DNA of 64,000 nt from Zygnema cylindricum (GCA_037447655.1 JBBHKE010001595.1:1-64000); one strand, 5' to 3'. Shown: positions 24,369 through 36,599, counted from the stretch's first letter. Translations and numbers: made by a program. Notes: a model not told the origin generated them from the sequence alone.

Positions 24369-25149
24369 GGGTGGCGTTCCATCACGAAATTATGTAATCG
24401 TACGAACAACATTACAGAATGCTACACTTTGAACGCTGTTCTTTCGCGCAGTGTCTGTAATCCACGTGCTACAAAATGAGTGGTACCACGTAAGATAATA
24501 TCGCATATTGAAAATCGTCAAATATTTTTTACACCGACCAGCTTCAACTCGAAATCGTCATTTGCATACCATGTACGTGCGGACCAGGGCATCGTACCAC
24601 ACACATTTTGTACTCTTTGCAAACGCTTGTCAGATGCCAGCTCATTATTTGCAACGCTTGTCAGATGCCAGCTCATTATTTTTTGGGTTTCTCATTTTTC
24701 GCGTGACGAATGAGCGCTTCCACAAATAGTGTGACGAATGGCCGGTAACAAAAATAGCGCGACGAAAGCTCGTTACGAGATCACTTTCGTGATTTCCGTT
24801 GAATTTTTGAATGCATATATCATGTGCGAAATTTTTCGATTTCCCGTTGGTTTGCCGTCGCGACACGTACATTCATTATCCAACGTGTCGCGGCTCAATC
24901 TTTTCTGTAAATGGTGATGTACCTCCTCGAGGTACATCACCATTTTACAGAAATTTTCGAAGCGAATGCTTCGCGAAAAAACATCCAACGGTCATTGTTA
25001 CCTCCCAGACCTTTGGAGAATATTGGCAAGATTCTCTGTAATGTTGTTCGCTTGTTCGCTTATAGAAACAAAATAAGAGGTACGGCATAGTACGGATAGC
25101 TCCGGATTTCTGTAAACAACCTCACTTTTCCTCTGATGGAACGCCACCC
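24369..25149. mobile_element. Harbinger-type MITE, 781 bp
   Basis: Ends GGGTGGCGTTCCATCA and TGATGGAACGCCACCC, flanked by TTA at 24366-24368 and 25150-25152. It contains a direct repeat (CGCTTGTCAGATGCCAGCTC twice, 24626-24680) and a near-perfect palindrome at 24902-24953. Confidence 0.9.
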
Positions 25150-25220
25150 TTAGCCGTAATGGCATAAGCATAAGTTTACTGTTTGATGGAACAATTCTAA
25201 ACAATAAAATCATCGTTTAA

Positions 25221-25475
25221 TCCGCGTTTAATCGGAATGTAGAATATCGCATCGTATCGACCGGCATATCGCTTTGGTCCACTGCAAATGAGGGAAGGAG
25301 CGATGCGGTTGAAGTAGAAGATGATGTCACCGGGTATAATAAACTATATCGAATGTTTTATGGCGCTTGGCACCCATCTCAGTTTGAATCAGGCGCCATG
25401 GCCCTTAACTTAGGGTACCCTACCTCTTTCGCCAATAGTTTCTATTGGACCCGATCCGGGCAACCGGAGTCATAA
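25221..25475 (+). pseudogene. Unusual 84-codon open frame, possible exon fragment
   Basis: The frame is open from after TAA (25218) to TAA (25473) and is less AT-rich than its surroundings. It reads through GYNKLYRMFYGAWHP and LGYPTSFANSFYWTR, which looks protein-like, but no family is recognised. The only in-frame ATG is at 25353. It lies inside the candidate large inverted-repeat element, so capture of a host exon is possible. Confidence 0.25.
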
Positions 25476-27054
25476 TAACACAACAAAATTGATGGTTCTA
25501 CTCCAAAACAGGCGAGTGCTACATCCACCACAAACGGAACGAGTTGCCCATGTTTGCGCATATGCATCACTCATAAAATTGCACCGTCAATTGATATTAG
25601 TGTTGATAACAATAATCTGATCGTTATATTAACAACTCTTTTTAAAGAAACACAAATGGAATCGCAGCTACACGTGAATGATATTAGAGTAAATAAATTC
25701 TTAGTGTGGAATTTATATTGGTATTATATAGTCTAATTTAGTCTTTAACAGCGTGGTTGCTTATTAACTGTTTTAAAGCAAATAGCAAATAGTGTTAGTA
25801 ATATTATTTTACGTTTAACGTTAGGAGTTAATTAAGCTAATATAGTTTTGTTGAAGCTAATAGCAATTTACGGTTTGTCATGGATATACTCTACATGTCA
25901 ACGTTATCTTGGATGTAGACCGCATCATACTAGGAAAGTTGTAAAATATCGTGTTTTTGTATTGTATCGACAGTAAATTTTGCATCCAAAAAAATCATTT
26001 TCTCACTGATGTATCGAATGTGATGTGTCACGCTGTACATATACAAAAATGGTACAAACAACACTAGATAACGTTATAACATAATGTTCGTGGTCTTGTC
26101 TTTTAACCAATAAATATATAGTAGTATTAATAGGTTTATTTTTTGTTTTTTATATGTATAGATAATCATATAAAAAATAAGTGTAAAAACATTAGATATG
26201 TCCTTATTCACAAATATAATGGCGTTATTGTACCATTCAATTCCTTAAATTTGTTAAGGACAAAAACAAACGTGATGTGGTATAAACAATACTCGCTTAG
26301 TTTTTTTTATTGCTCTTCGGAACTTGATTCGAACGAATGTAGCGACCTGCGCCGTCACATTGTCTATTGCTATCATAGTAAATTGATTGATTCTAATGTA
26401 ACTCAAAATCATAAGAAAGTGTTAAAAACACTGTTTAAACAAGTGACAGGGAACTAATCGGAAACCTAATTTAGTGTAGTTTATTTTCATAAATTATCAA
26501 CTTTATTTTGTTTAACTTTGGTAATTGATGTAGTATGTACATTATGAAGGTTCCTAGACCAGAGTACTTATACTATCATATAAAAATGTCAAAGAAATAT
26601 AAAAACAATGCTCTAATTTTATAAACTTTGTTTCTAACTTTTAATTTATTACGAGTGTTTTAGGTATTTTACATTGTTCACTTTGAAATGAGCCTAGAGG
26701 TTTATTTCGATTCACAAATTTCGAAAATAGTCTCACGATACATTGTTCCATTTCACCCAAAACGAAATCGAAACTCATTGAATGTATGTATAAACCGCAA
26801 TATTGTCATTGCAAAGTATTGGGAAATATTTTGACAAAATTTCCAAAAACATTTTGTAACTCCCATCGTCAACTACATTATTTGCATACGAATCAATATA
26901 AACTTAATCATCACCAACATTTAAAAACATTTAAAAAAAATATGCGTGTTTTAGGAAATAAGTTCAACTCAAACTTGGAAAAGCAATAAACATGTTAAAA
27001 TCGATTGTCAGGTACACAAAATTAGGTACATATCGGCCTTCGAACACAACAATA
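25476..27054. other. AT-rich core, nothing recognised
   Basis: Short ORFs only, the longest 26143-26457 (104 codons), with no family features. Confidence 0.45.
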
Positions 27055-27571
27055 TAAATAACAAGCCCTGGAGTGCGGACTGTCGTTTAGGAATCTTAAA
27101 ATTTTGGTCGTCAAGTTTGTAGTCCACCGGATGTTTTCCAAAAGTTTCCGTCTCCTGCCAAACAAACAAAGTATACGGTTTAGAAAACTTAGGCGTACGA
27201 AAATCTCGTCCGCATCTGACTTTTAGATTTTAGAATACGTCATATTTTGTAAATGTCGTCTTTTGGCACGCCGGCCTGGTCACTGTTGGACCGTGGGACC
27301 TCGCACGTGTGTAGTCATTTATACGAGAGAGAATACTCGAAAGCGAGCGTGGCCCGTTCTGCTACAGTGCCTGAAACTGCCGCCGTGGCGAAATATTATT
27401 GGTTGGTTCTAATCTTAGCACTTCCAAAAGTCTCATATTCTGTCGTCATTCGTCAGTATCCACGTATCATCACACGTGATCGTCTTGTGTCCTTTTTGAC
27501 TTTCGTTTGAATTTTTTGACATTTCCAGTTCAGTTCACAATTTTTCACGTCGATTGTTGTCCGATGGAAAA

Positions 27572-28132
27572 GACTGATAGCCCGTTCCCACTGGAAAAAA
27601 ATTCACTTCCGCAACAGACGGACGTTCGAATAATGTACGGCTTTCCAAGCACCGACTTTGTAGATTTCGGAAGTTCTCGGAAAACCGTACAAACGAACTT
27701 CCTCAAAATATTGCCGGATATAGAAATAGGGTAAAAGTTGCGTCCTTATGTGAAACAGGCCAACGGTAACCCGAAAAGCTGACGTAGCAAAAACAACATT
27801 GAACGGCTATTTCGTTGTTTTCGCGCGAAAAATCTGCATGACTTTGAGCCACCGTCGTCGTCTTTCGAACATAGTAAATTTGAAAATCTGCAGGTTTGTT
27901 TTCGCGCATTTGTTTGCTTAGTCAGCTTTTCGGGTTACCGTTGGTCTGATTCACAGAAATACGATACTTTTACCCTACTTCTACATCGCGCAATATTTTG
28001 AGCAAGGTCATTTGTACGGCTTTCCGAGAACTTCCGAAATCTTCAAAGTCGGTGCTCGGAAAGCCGTACATTATTCGAACGTCCGTCTGTTGCGGAAGTG
28101 TTTTTTTTTCCGGTGGGAATAGGCTATGAGTC
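27572..28132. repeat. Long inverted repeat (hairpin), arms ~214 bp
   Basis: The left arm 27572-27785 pairs with the right arm 27919-28132. Landmarks CTTCCGCAACAGACGGACGT, GATTTCGGAAGTTCTCGG and CGGTAACCCGAAAAGCTGAC appear in both. Identity is near 85-90% by eye, with an inner spacer of about 130 bp that is itself partly self-complementary. It could be a fold-back MITE or the source of a long hairpin RNA. Confidence 0.85.
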
Positions 28133-28897
28133 TCTGTGTGCTTAAGTAAGGGTTTTTTTCTGTCAATTTCCTGTAGAACTTAGAGCCATACCGCGTAAGT
28201 TTCAACCGTACAAAAAAATAGAGAAAAAGAGAAGTACATTTTGCGTCATCATCAAATTTAAGATGTACTACATGTTGTCGTCTTGTGTTTTTCGACCCAC
28301 TTCGACGACAAAAAACGTCATCTTCAACCTTATGTTTAAAACATATGCGCGATGTGTTTTAAAATTAGGGATTTTCTATAAAAAAATAGGAACATATAAT
28401 CGCGCGTGCCTTATTTTTCGAAAATTTTCAAACTATTTCAAGCGACGTGGAAGTGTACACGATTCGCTATGTTTTGTCCGTTTTTGTTTAATACGACAAA
28501 CAAAAGTACACAGTTTGTTTTGTTTTGTCCGTTTCCATCCGATACGTTTTTTTTTTGCAGGGGTCTCAAGGTTCCGATGCCATTTCACGTCGAGCCGACA
28601 TTAGACGCATAGGCAAAACGTATCTTCTTCAACCGTGAAACGGCACAGGGTGGAGGGCGGTAGGTCTACAATGTCACGAAAAGTCACGCGACGTCACAAG
28701 CAGTTACGAAAAATAACGTGCGTCATCACAAATTGTAGACGTTGACAGCCGTCACGGGCATTGTCAGCGTATACAATCGTCACACCCTTACGTAACAATT
28801 TCGGTGTTACACATAGGGACACTTGAAATCCGGGTCCGCCGGATCTGCCCTAAAAAACAAAGTAAATTCTCTAAGTTTGAAGTACATAGAGACGCAC
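28131..28897. repeat. Diverged inverse copy of the 14969-15748 MITE
   Basis: Starts GTGCTTAAGTAAGGGTTT (compare AAACCCTTACTTATGCAC at 15717-15734), shares TTTTTCGACCCACTTC, GACGACAAAAAACGTCATCT, GCCATTTCACGTCG and GGGTCCGCCGGATC, and ends near CATAGAGACG. The end repeats are eroded. Confidence 0.7.
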
Positions 28898-28994
28898 CTG
28901 AGAAGTAAAAGTGTTTTCGGCAGGCGAGACGTGTCATTCTGTAAAGCTAAGATGCAAATATTATAGATTCGATATCTTCCGTTAGATTCAACCA

Positions 28995-29768
28995 TTAGTA
29001 CTGTAGAAGAAATTTTCTGCTTGTCACTGCGAGATTCAAGCTGCTCACTAAATCCGCCACTCTGTACCAGCTCACCAAAAAGGACAAAATATGACAATAC
29101 GTATCACAGTACCATATCCTTCTTCGCTTCGGAAAAAGATAAGAATTTAAAATCCTATAAGATCCTCCCAAATCTGGAAGCCTAGCCCCGTTTGTCGCTT
29201 CTGTAGCAAGCTGGAAAGTAAACAGAGGGAATTCCGTACAAAAAACTGCCATCTGAATTTCGCCGGTAGTTGATGACATCACATATGTCCTTTACCATCG
29301 ACCTTTCCCTAAAGGACGATTTGATATAATTCAGTTCAGTTCACAGTTTTTAGCGTCGATCGTTGCTGCAGCAAAGTACCAAACCAATAAATTTTGCAGC
29401 TCTAGGGCCGGTACCGTGCAGTACTATACTGTACCTTTTGTAAAGGAAAAAAAAACCTTCCAGATTTGATTCCTTGAAATTCTGCCTATCGTACTCAAAA
29501 AATACTCTACTTGCCCATCTGTGAAATTCAAAGCTCCTCGCCTCGTCCTTTCCGCCTCCTTATACCAGCTCATGCAAAACGACAAAGGACTTTGGCAACA
29601 ACAACTTTGAAAAAATAAGATTGCAAAAGCCGACAATTCTATAAAATCTGGCTGGCCAGCCACTTTTGTCGCTTGTGAGTAAGCTCGGAGACACGGATAT
29701 TCCGACAATAATTTACCCGACCAGAAATTTAGGGCCGGTACACCTGACCTCGACGAAGAAAAAGACAA
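28995..29768 (-). other. Two diverged tandem-related reading frames, unidentified
   Basis: Minus-strand open frames 29768-29424 (114 codons) and 29282-28995 (95 codons) share aligned text: ARAYSQATK-type against FQLATEATN, SFCMSWYKEAE against SFLVSWYRVAD. The DNA shares TACCAGCTCA and TTTGTCGCTT. The stretch may be a duplicated, decaying coding segment. No family is recognised. Confidence 0.3.
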
Positions 29769-30511
29769 AGCATTAACGACGCGTATTGGGAGAACATTTG
29801 TCGTTTAGCGGATGTTTCTCCAAGCTCACAGATGTCAGAATGTCACGACTTCTCCAAGTGACAAAAGTTTGTGAGTGACGTAACGCTCCAAAATAACTGG
29901 AATAGCAGTTACCAACACAATTTATAATTTGCTATTTCCACCAATCAGATCGCATGTTTGGACAACCCTAAAAATTAATAAATTATGTCCAAATATTTTC
30001 AAATAAATGTTACAGTGCAGTATGCACTGTATTCCCGAAAGTCCGTACATAATTATGAAAATTCCAATAAATTTTCTTTACCAGCGCGGCAACGCCAAAA
30101 ATCAAACATTCAAATGGCAAACGCATTTTAGATTGCTGTCGCCTGTCGGCTTACATGACACGTGGATGTCCGTACCGAATGACCTGTGACGTCTCCCAGC
30201 TCGCCTCTCTCCTCCTCGATCCTGCCTCGTAAATGTCGTCATCTGGGAATAGAACCTTCCTCGGACTCTCCGTCACTTGACCGTCCTGCAGCTACCATGT
30301 CCGTACAGTTACACGCTTGTACGAAGTTGTTTACCCTAATTTCCCCATTCAAGTGATTCAAGAGTTGAAGTGCGTTCTTTTCACTCCAGTAATTTGTTTT
30401 TTTCGCTCTTGTCGTCGCAAGTTCGAAATACCGCTACCGCCAAATGACAACTTGACCAATCCCGTGAACTCCGCCCGTTAGTACGGATCACACATCCCTG
30501 CGATTCCACTA
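29769..30511. other. Intergenic, no recognised content
   Basis: Unassigned, GTAC-rich text in places. Confidence 0.4.
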
Positions 30512-31033
30512 CACCGCGAATCGTTATTAGTGTCAAAGTTTAAATAGTGTTGAAGAAAATTTACCGTAATTGATGCTAATTAAGAATTTTATTTAAAAAA
30601 AAAAAGGTGCATTCTAATTTCGGCATTATGCTGATTTGGGAACAGCAAAAATGAAATATTCGCCGTACGATTATATACATTAATATATGTAACCGTACAA
30701 AATATTAGAAATCGTACGCCGTCGTGAAATTTAAATATCCGTACATGTCCAGACTAGTTTACGTGTCAGACTAATCCCGTTTTTGAGCGCACGTTCCTAT
30801 GCGTGCGCGTATAATTTAATTCATTTTTTGTAAAATTTTCACTTGAATAGGTACATTTATGTACGGTCTGACAACTTCCGTACACCACACTATTTATATT
30901 TTATTGTACTTTCAATCTTTACGCTATTTTGTAGGGTACCTTAATTAACGTCAAGGAAAAATTAAAACCATGTATCTTATTTGAAAAAAGAAATCAAAAT
31001 TTTAAGAACCCAAACTAGTGACTTTGACACTAA
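30512..31033. mobile_element. Mariner-like MITE truncated by the next element
   Basis: Left end TA plus CACCGCGAATCGTTATTAG. The right end begins GACACTAA and is cut at 31034-31036, where TAA is followed by the Harbinger-type end GGGTGAGGTTCC. Confidence 0.6.
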
Positions 31034-31036
31034 TAA

Positions 31037-33383
31037 GGGTGAGGTTCCATTAGGGAAAAAATGTGGTTGTTTACTGAAAGTCGTACTGTTTCGTACAATG
31101 CCGTACCAAAAATAAAAAATTGTCAGAAAAACAAGCCTACTGAATGAGGGATTTCATTCTCCACGTTTATGGGCGTAAACGTGGACCGTCGGATGCCTAA
31201 TCTGATACGCCATCGTCTGACAATTTCAGTTCGCAACAAATGACCCGGAGTAGGTCAATTCTCAGCGCCTGAACGAATAGCATCGTGCCTCGTGGAAAAG
31301 TGAACCAATTTCCACGACGAACGCGCGACCACGTTCAAATTTGAACCAAAATTTTAGAGCATTTTTTAGGGTTTGAACAGCAGAGGGTAGCACTTCCCAC
31401 CGATTTATTAGTTTTTTTAAATAGGTTATTTGCCCTTATAAGGAGGTGAATATGGAATCCATCATTCAACCAAACCACATATGTATTTTCATTGTAGATT
31501 TAAGAAACTTTTATTTTTTCCCGTGTGTTCTTCATCGACAACCCTTTCCAATTTCTGTGAATGGATTTTTCTGAATTGCAATTTAGCGTAGAATTAGCGC
31601 GGTAATCGGGGGTAATGATGATTGTTTTGTTTTTTATTTTTGGGTTTCTTCATTTTGATCTCTTTATATGCTTAGCTGAGAAAGAAGAAAAAGGGAAAAT
31701 TACCGTGGAAAGTAGAGAAGGGTGGCTGAATTTAGTGAATTTTATATTTTTTGCGTTTATACATTGTCCTTTGTATTTCAAATTTCTAGTGTGAAATGTC
31801 TGATTTTTTCACTAAACAGGGCTTGCGACCCTTTTTCGCAATTTGTTATTGGAAACTTTGTTGTACACTTCTGATATGACATAATTTGATCTTATTCATG
31901 TTGCTCTGGTTATTGTTATGTTGTTGTTCCTCTTGTTTGTTATGCTGCTGTTCCTCTTGCTGCGCAGCAACTGTTGCTGTTGTTTACTGCTACTTCGTTG
32001 GGCAGACAGCTACTGTTCACACACTGCTGCTGCTGTTCAAACAGCTGCTATTGCAACTGTTCAGACAGCTGCAGCTACAACTGTTCAGACAACTGCTGTT
32101 GAACCTCTGCTACTGTTCAGACAGCTGCTGCTGCAATAGTTGCTGCTGCAACTCTTCAGACACATGCTGTTGAACCTCTGCTGCTTTTAAGACACATGCT
32201 ACTGAACCTCTGCTGCTGTTCAGACAGCTGCTGCTGCAATTGTTCAGACAGTTGCTGCTGCAACTGTTCAAACAGCTCCTGATGCCACTGGTCAGACAGA
32301 TGCTGCTGCAACTCTTCAGCCATCTGCTGCTGAACTTCTGCTGCTGTTCAGACAGTTGCTGCTGCAATTGTTCAGACAGTTGCTGCTGCAACTGTTCAGA
32401 CAGCTGCAATTGTTCAGACAGCTGCTGTTGCAACAGTTCAGACAACTGCTGCTACAACTGTTCAGAAAACTGCTGCTGAACCTCTGCTGCTGTTCAGACA
32501 GCTACTGCTGCAATTGTTCAGACAGTTGCTGCTGCAACTGTTTAGACAGCTGAGACAACTGCTGCTGAACCTCTGCTGCTATTCAGACAGCTGCTGCTGC
32601 TATTCAGACAGCGGCTGCTGCAATTGTTCAGACAGCTGCTGCTGCAACTGTTCAGACAGCTGCTGCTGCAACTGTTCAGACAGCTGCTGCTGCAACTGTT
32701 CAGACAACTGCTGCTGAACCTCTGCTGCTGTTCAGACAGCTGCTGCTGCAATTCTTCAGACATTTGGTGCTGCAACTGTTCAGACAGCTGCTGCTACTGC
32801 TGTTCATATAGTTTCTGCTATTGCTGTTCATACAGCTGCTGCTACTGCTGTTCAGGCAGCTTGTGCTGTTCAGACAGCTACTGCTACTGTTCAGACAGCT
32901 ACTGCTGCTGTTCAGACAGCTGCTGCTGCAGCTGTTCAGACAACTGCTGCTGAACCTCTGCTGGTGTTCAGACAGCTGCTGCTGCAATTGTTCAGACAGT
33001 TGCTGCTGCAACTGTTCAGACAGCTGTTGCTACTGCTGTTCAGACAGTTTCTGCTATTGCTGTTGATACAGCTGCTGCTACTGCTGTTTAGGCAGTTGGT
33101 GCTGTTCAGACAGCTGCTGCTACTGTTCAGACAGCTGTTGCTGCTGCTGGTGTTCAGACACAGCTGTGAACAGCTGCTGCTGCTGCTGGGCAGACAGCTA
33201 ACGGAACTGTTTAGCTGCTTTAGCTGGTGCTACTGGTGCAGTTGCAAGACAGCTGGTGCTGCTGCTGTGCGGCTGGTGCTGCTACAGGTGTTGAGGTCTT
33301 TGGACAAAAAATAAAAATATAATAAATATTTATAAAAAAAAAAGGCGTTATGAATTTTGATTTATGTAAAGATGTCCAATTTA
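31037..33383. mobile_element. CTG-array unit, copy 1
   Basis: Starts with the Harbinger-type end GGGTGAGGTTCCATTAGG preceded by TAA. A conserved flank follows (landmarks CGTTTATGGGCGTAAACGTG, GAGTAGGTCAATTCTCA, AACAGCAGAGGG), then a CTG-rich array from about 31960 to 33298, then AATATAATAAATATTTATAA with an A-run and GATTTATG...AAAGATGTC. The same order recurs at 35430-38937. The far Harbinger end was not found. Confidence 0.55.
31960..33298. repeat. CTG-rich minisatellite array 1
   Basis: About 55 imperfect units, mostly 24 nt, containing CAGACAGCTGCTGCTG, grouped by CTGAACCTCTGCTGCTGTTC spacers. Unit lengths are multiples of 3, so all six frames stay largely open (LLLQLFRQ, CCNCSDS, AAATVQT on +; QQQLSEQL, SSSCLNSC on -). 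Confidence 0.9.
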
Positions 33384-34211
33384 GATTCTGAACGCTATAA
33401 CTTTGACTTCAAACGTTAGAAATGAGAAATTAGATGATGATGCAAATATTTGCACTCGAAAAGTAAACATTGACATTGGAAATTAACCCAGATAATTTTT
33501 TATTTAACCCAGAAAATTCAATTCAGGATATTAGAAGAGAGAAAGAGAGAGAGTGAGAGAGGGTACGGATTTTTTGCATAATTTGATTATCCTGATTTTA
33601 TTTCACACTCGCAGGGCCAGTAAATGTATACAAAAAGTAAAGCCCGACATTGATAGTATTGGAAAAAAAAATCAAATCTTACTTGCTATGTATTCTTTAA
33701 ATATTTAGTGTCAGCCCGGATAGCATAGTTAACATTGCAACAAATATATCCCTATGCTTAAAAATCACAAACTAATTTATCCTTGGAAATATTATTGATT
33801 CAAGAAATGCATGTAAAATTGCTTGTTCCCTATTATGTTGAACACTACAAATATAACCCAAAGCAACAAGAGAAAAAACCCAATCTTAACACAAGTCACG
33901 CCTACAAATTAAGCCCATATCAAAGTGTTTCACAGAAGTGAAGCTTCACCGATTATCAGACCACCCATACACCCATACAGTAATACCTCCTCGTCTCTTC
34001 ACTGGAGGGACATCCTCGTCACTGGAATCCTCGTCACTGGAGGGACAAAAAATACAGAGAAACAAACAAAAATGAATCATGGAAAACGTCGACAGAATTC
34101 CCTTTTGGAAGTAAAACATTGTATGACTCAAAGTTCAACTGAACACGAAAACTATAAAAAACCACGGTATTTCAGTCACAATTTAAGTCTACTGAAAAGG
34201 GAACAAACCTA
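33384..34211. other. Spacer, no recognised content
   Basis: A GA-rich tract is at 33535-33562. CATCCTCGTCACTGGA is repeated at 34008-34040. Nothing else is recognised. Confidence 0.45.
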
Positions 34212-34221
34212 NNNNNNNNNN
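34212..34221. other. Assembly gap (10 N)
   Basis: Ten N characters. The true length is unknown. Confidence 0.99.
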
Positions 34222-34587
34222 TTTTGGTTTAGTAGCGCTATATAGCATAGCGGCTATATAGCTCGGTATTTTTTTTATTTTTAAAGTAAAAAAAAAAGTT
34301 GGGGGGGGGGAGTAAAGCGTTTATAATCCCTTGCGCTGTTTCGCAGCGTTTAGACTGTGCAATCATTTGTGAAAAGTAAAGCGTTTAGATTCCCTTGCGC
34401 TGTTTAGCATTAATAACCGAATAAGTATGCAGCATGTAATCTATTAACAAAATTATCTAATGTACGACGTATGAATAAGCCAATAATTACGATTTGTCGC
34501 GTTCCCTTAGATTTGCGAAATGAAAAGTGTTTACTAACGTGTCAGATTTGCGACGCTTTGTCGCGTTCCCTAATATTTGCGAAATGA

Positions 34588-34765
34588 GGGGGGGGGGTTG
34601 AAAAAAAAAATGAAATTTTTATTTTTTTTATGGCTCGATATATCGGCGATACGATATATCGCGATGATTTGGTTTTCGATATATCGAAGCGATATATCGA
34701 TTATCGGGTACTTGAAATTCGATATATATCGAATATCGGCAAAGGGTCCTCGATACCCAACACTA
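34588..34765. mobile_element. hAT-type MITE, half copy in inverse orientation
   Basis: Matches the left half of the 2072-2530 copy in reverse: G-run, A-run, CGATATATCG-rich text and the terminal CGATACCCAACACTA. The other half and its TAGTG end are missing, possibly in or beyond the gap at 34212. GTAATTAG follows, part of the mariner-like MITE it inserted into. Confidence 0.75.
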
Positions 34766-34965
34766 GTAATTAGCGTTAATAATTTTTTGGCCACTGAAAA
34801 CATATTTTCTCCGTACACACATGTCGAATTATGGATCTGACGGTTGCGATTGAAAGGTAACATTCTCAGCTCTCGAATGGCGGTCTTACTTGAAAATTGG
34901 ACAGTGTGTACAGAGAAAAGATGTTTTCAAAAAATTATTAACGTTAATTACGATTCACGGTTTTG
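34766..34965. mobile_element. Mariner-like MITE cut by the hAT copy
   Basis: Starts within its own end repeat (GTAATTAGCGTTAATAATTT) and finishes AACGTTAATTACGATTCACG...TTTTG plus TA (34966-34967). Its interior (CTCCGTACACACATGTCG) matches 11300-11330 and 17945-17965. Confidence 0.75.
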
Positions 34966-34995
34966 TACCTCTAACGAACCTAGGACTGGACTGTA

Positions 34996-35211
34996 CACCG
35001 CCAATCATTATTAGCGTGTAAGTTTTTTTAGCGTATACGAATAATTAGCGTGGTTTAGGCTAATTCGGAATTTGGAAATTTTCAAAGAAATTGTCTATTC
35101 TAATTGAGAATTAGGGTTTTTTTTAAATAGTGTGGATAATTCTATTTGAGAATTAAATAAAAAAAAGCGGGACGAAATTAGCGTACACAACGCTAATAAA
35201 GATTGGCGGTG
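34996..35211. mobile_element. Mariner-like MITE, complete, 216 bp
   Basis: Ends CACCGCCAATCATTATTAG and CTAATAAAGATTGGCGGTG, with TA at 34994-34995 and 35212-35213. Confidence 0.88.
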
Positions 35212-35267
35212 TAGTGTCCTCGTTAACCACAAAGTGTATGGATGTTACTCGTGGAAACGTGAAATAC

Positions 35268-35420
35268 GATCCACGATGAGCAAGCGATTCTAGATTTAAC
35301 ACGTCGCATAAACCATGTGCCTTTGGACAAGTCCACCGAAACCCATGAAAAAAACAATGTCGAAGGAATGCTCCTTTTGCCATCTATTAACCTTCGTGGA
35401 AACGACTATGCATTTGAAAA
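35268..35420. repeat. Block shared, in inverse orientation, with 5551-5712
   Basis: Shared landmarks are GATCCACG, CCATGTGCCTT, ATGCTCCTTTTGC and ACCTTCGYGGAAA. The block abuts the Harbinger-type end at 35430. Confidence 0.65.
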
Positions 35421-36599
35421 CGCAATTCAGGGTGAGGTTCCATTAGGGAAAAAATGTCGTTGTTTACTGAATGTCGTACTGTTTCGTACAGTGCCGTACC
35501 AAAAATAATAATTTGTCAGAAAAACAAGCCTACTGAATTACGGATTTCTTTCTCCACGTTTATGGGCGTAAACGTGGACCCTCGGATTCCTAATCTGATA
35601 CGCCATCGTCTGACAATTTCAGTTCGCAACAAATGACCCAGAGTAGGTCAATTCTCAACGCCTGAACGAATAACATCGTGCCTAAAGTGAACCAATTTCC
35701 ACTACGAACGCGCGACTTGGTGGGTACACGTCGCATATTATGCCTTTTGCCAAGGAGGATGGGATGTCACCCACTGACATCATCCTCTTGTGATGCTACC
35801 CTCTTAAAAAATTATGCGTTTGAATTTTCTTAGGGTTTCGCTGTTTGCCATGCTGCCATTCACATTTACAATGAATTTTTTACCATTTTTTTTCCCATAT
35901 TGTCGCGTTTCCCTCTCATTTATAATCAGGTTCTAATTATTTCGTACTTTGCGCGCTTTTATGCTAACCTGTTTTTTTTTTTTTTAAGTTTACAATTTTG
36001 CCGCTTTTTTTTGACAATCCGTTTTTGAAAATTTACCCATTGGCTCAAATTTGAACCAAAATTTTAGAGCAATTTTAAGAGTTTGAACAACAGAGGGTAA
36101 CACTTCCTACCGATTTATTAGTTTTTTTAAATAAGTTATTTGCCTATAAAATGAGGTGAATATGGAATCCAACATTCAACAAAACCACATATGTATTTTC
36201 ATTGTACATTTAAGAAACTTTTATTTTTTTCTGTGTTATTCATCTACAACCCTTTCCAATTTCTGTCAATGGATTTTTCTGAATTGCAATTTAGCGTAGA
36301 ATTAGCGTGATAATCGGGGGTAATGGTGATTGTCTTCTTTTTTATTTTTGGCTTTTTTTCATCTTGACCTCTTTATATGCTTAGCTGAGAAAGAAGGAAA
36401 GGGGAAAATTACCATGGAAAGTACAAAATGGTGGCTGAATTTAGTGAAAATTATATTTTTTGCGTTTATACATTATCCTTTGTATTTCAAATTTCGAGTG
36501 TGAAATGTCATAATTTTTCACTAAACATGGCTTGCGACCCTTTTTCGCAATCTGTTATTGGAAACTTTGTTGTACACTTCTTATATGACAAATTGATCT

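Larger units (their letters stand above)
23855..27495. mobile_element. Large element with ~450-bp inverted ends (Mutator-like candidate)
   Basis: Bases 23860-24315 recur inverted at 27055-27490. Shared landmarks include GACGACAAAATA/GACGACAGAATA, GGCAGTTTCA, CACACGTGCGGGGTCCCACGG (one mismatch), GGTCA...GACCAG-type text and CCTAAACGACAGTC. Identity is roughly 65-75% by eye. Between the arms are a Harbinger MITE (24369-25149) and an AT-rich core. No transposase or TSD was recognised. Two unrelated inverted copies remain possible. Confidence 0.45.

Noticed and set aside
31886-33314. Several 60-120 codon Leu/Gln/Cys/Ser-rich frames
   Set aside because: Products of a 3n-length CTG repeat open in every frame; no start context or domain supports a protein.
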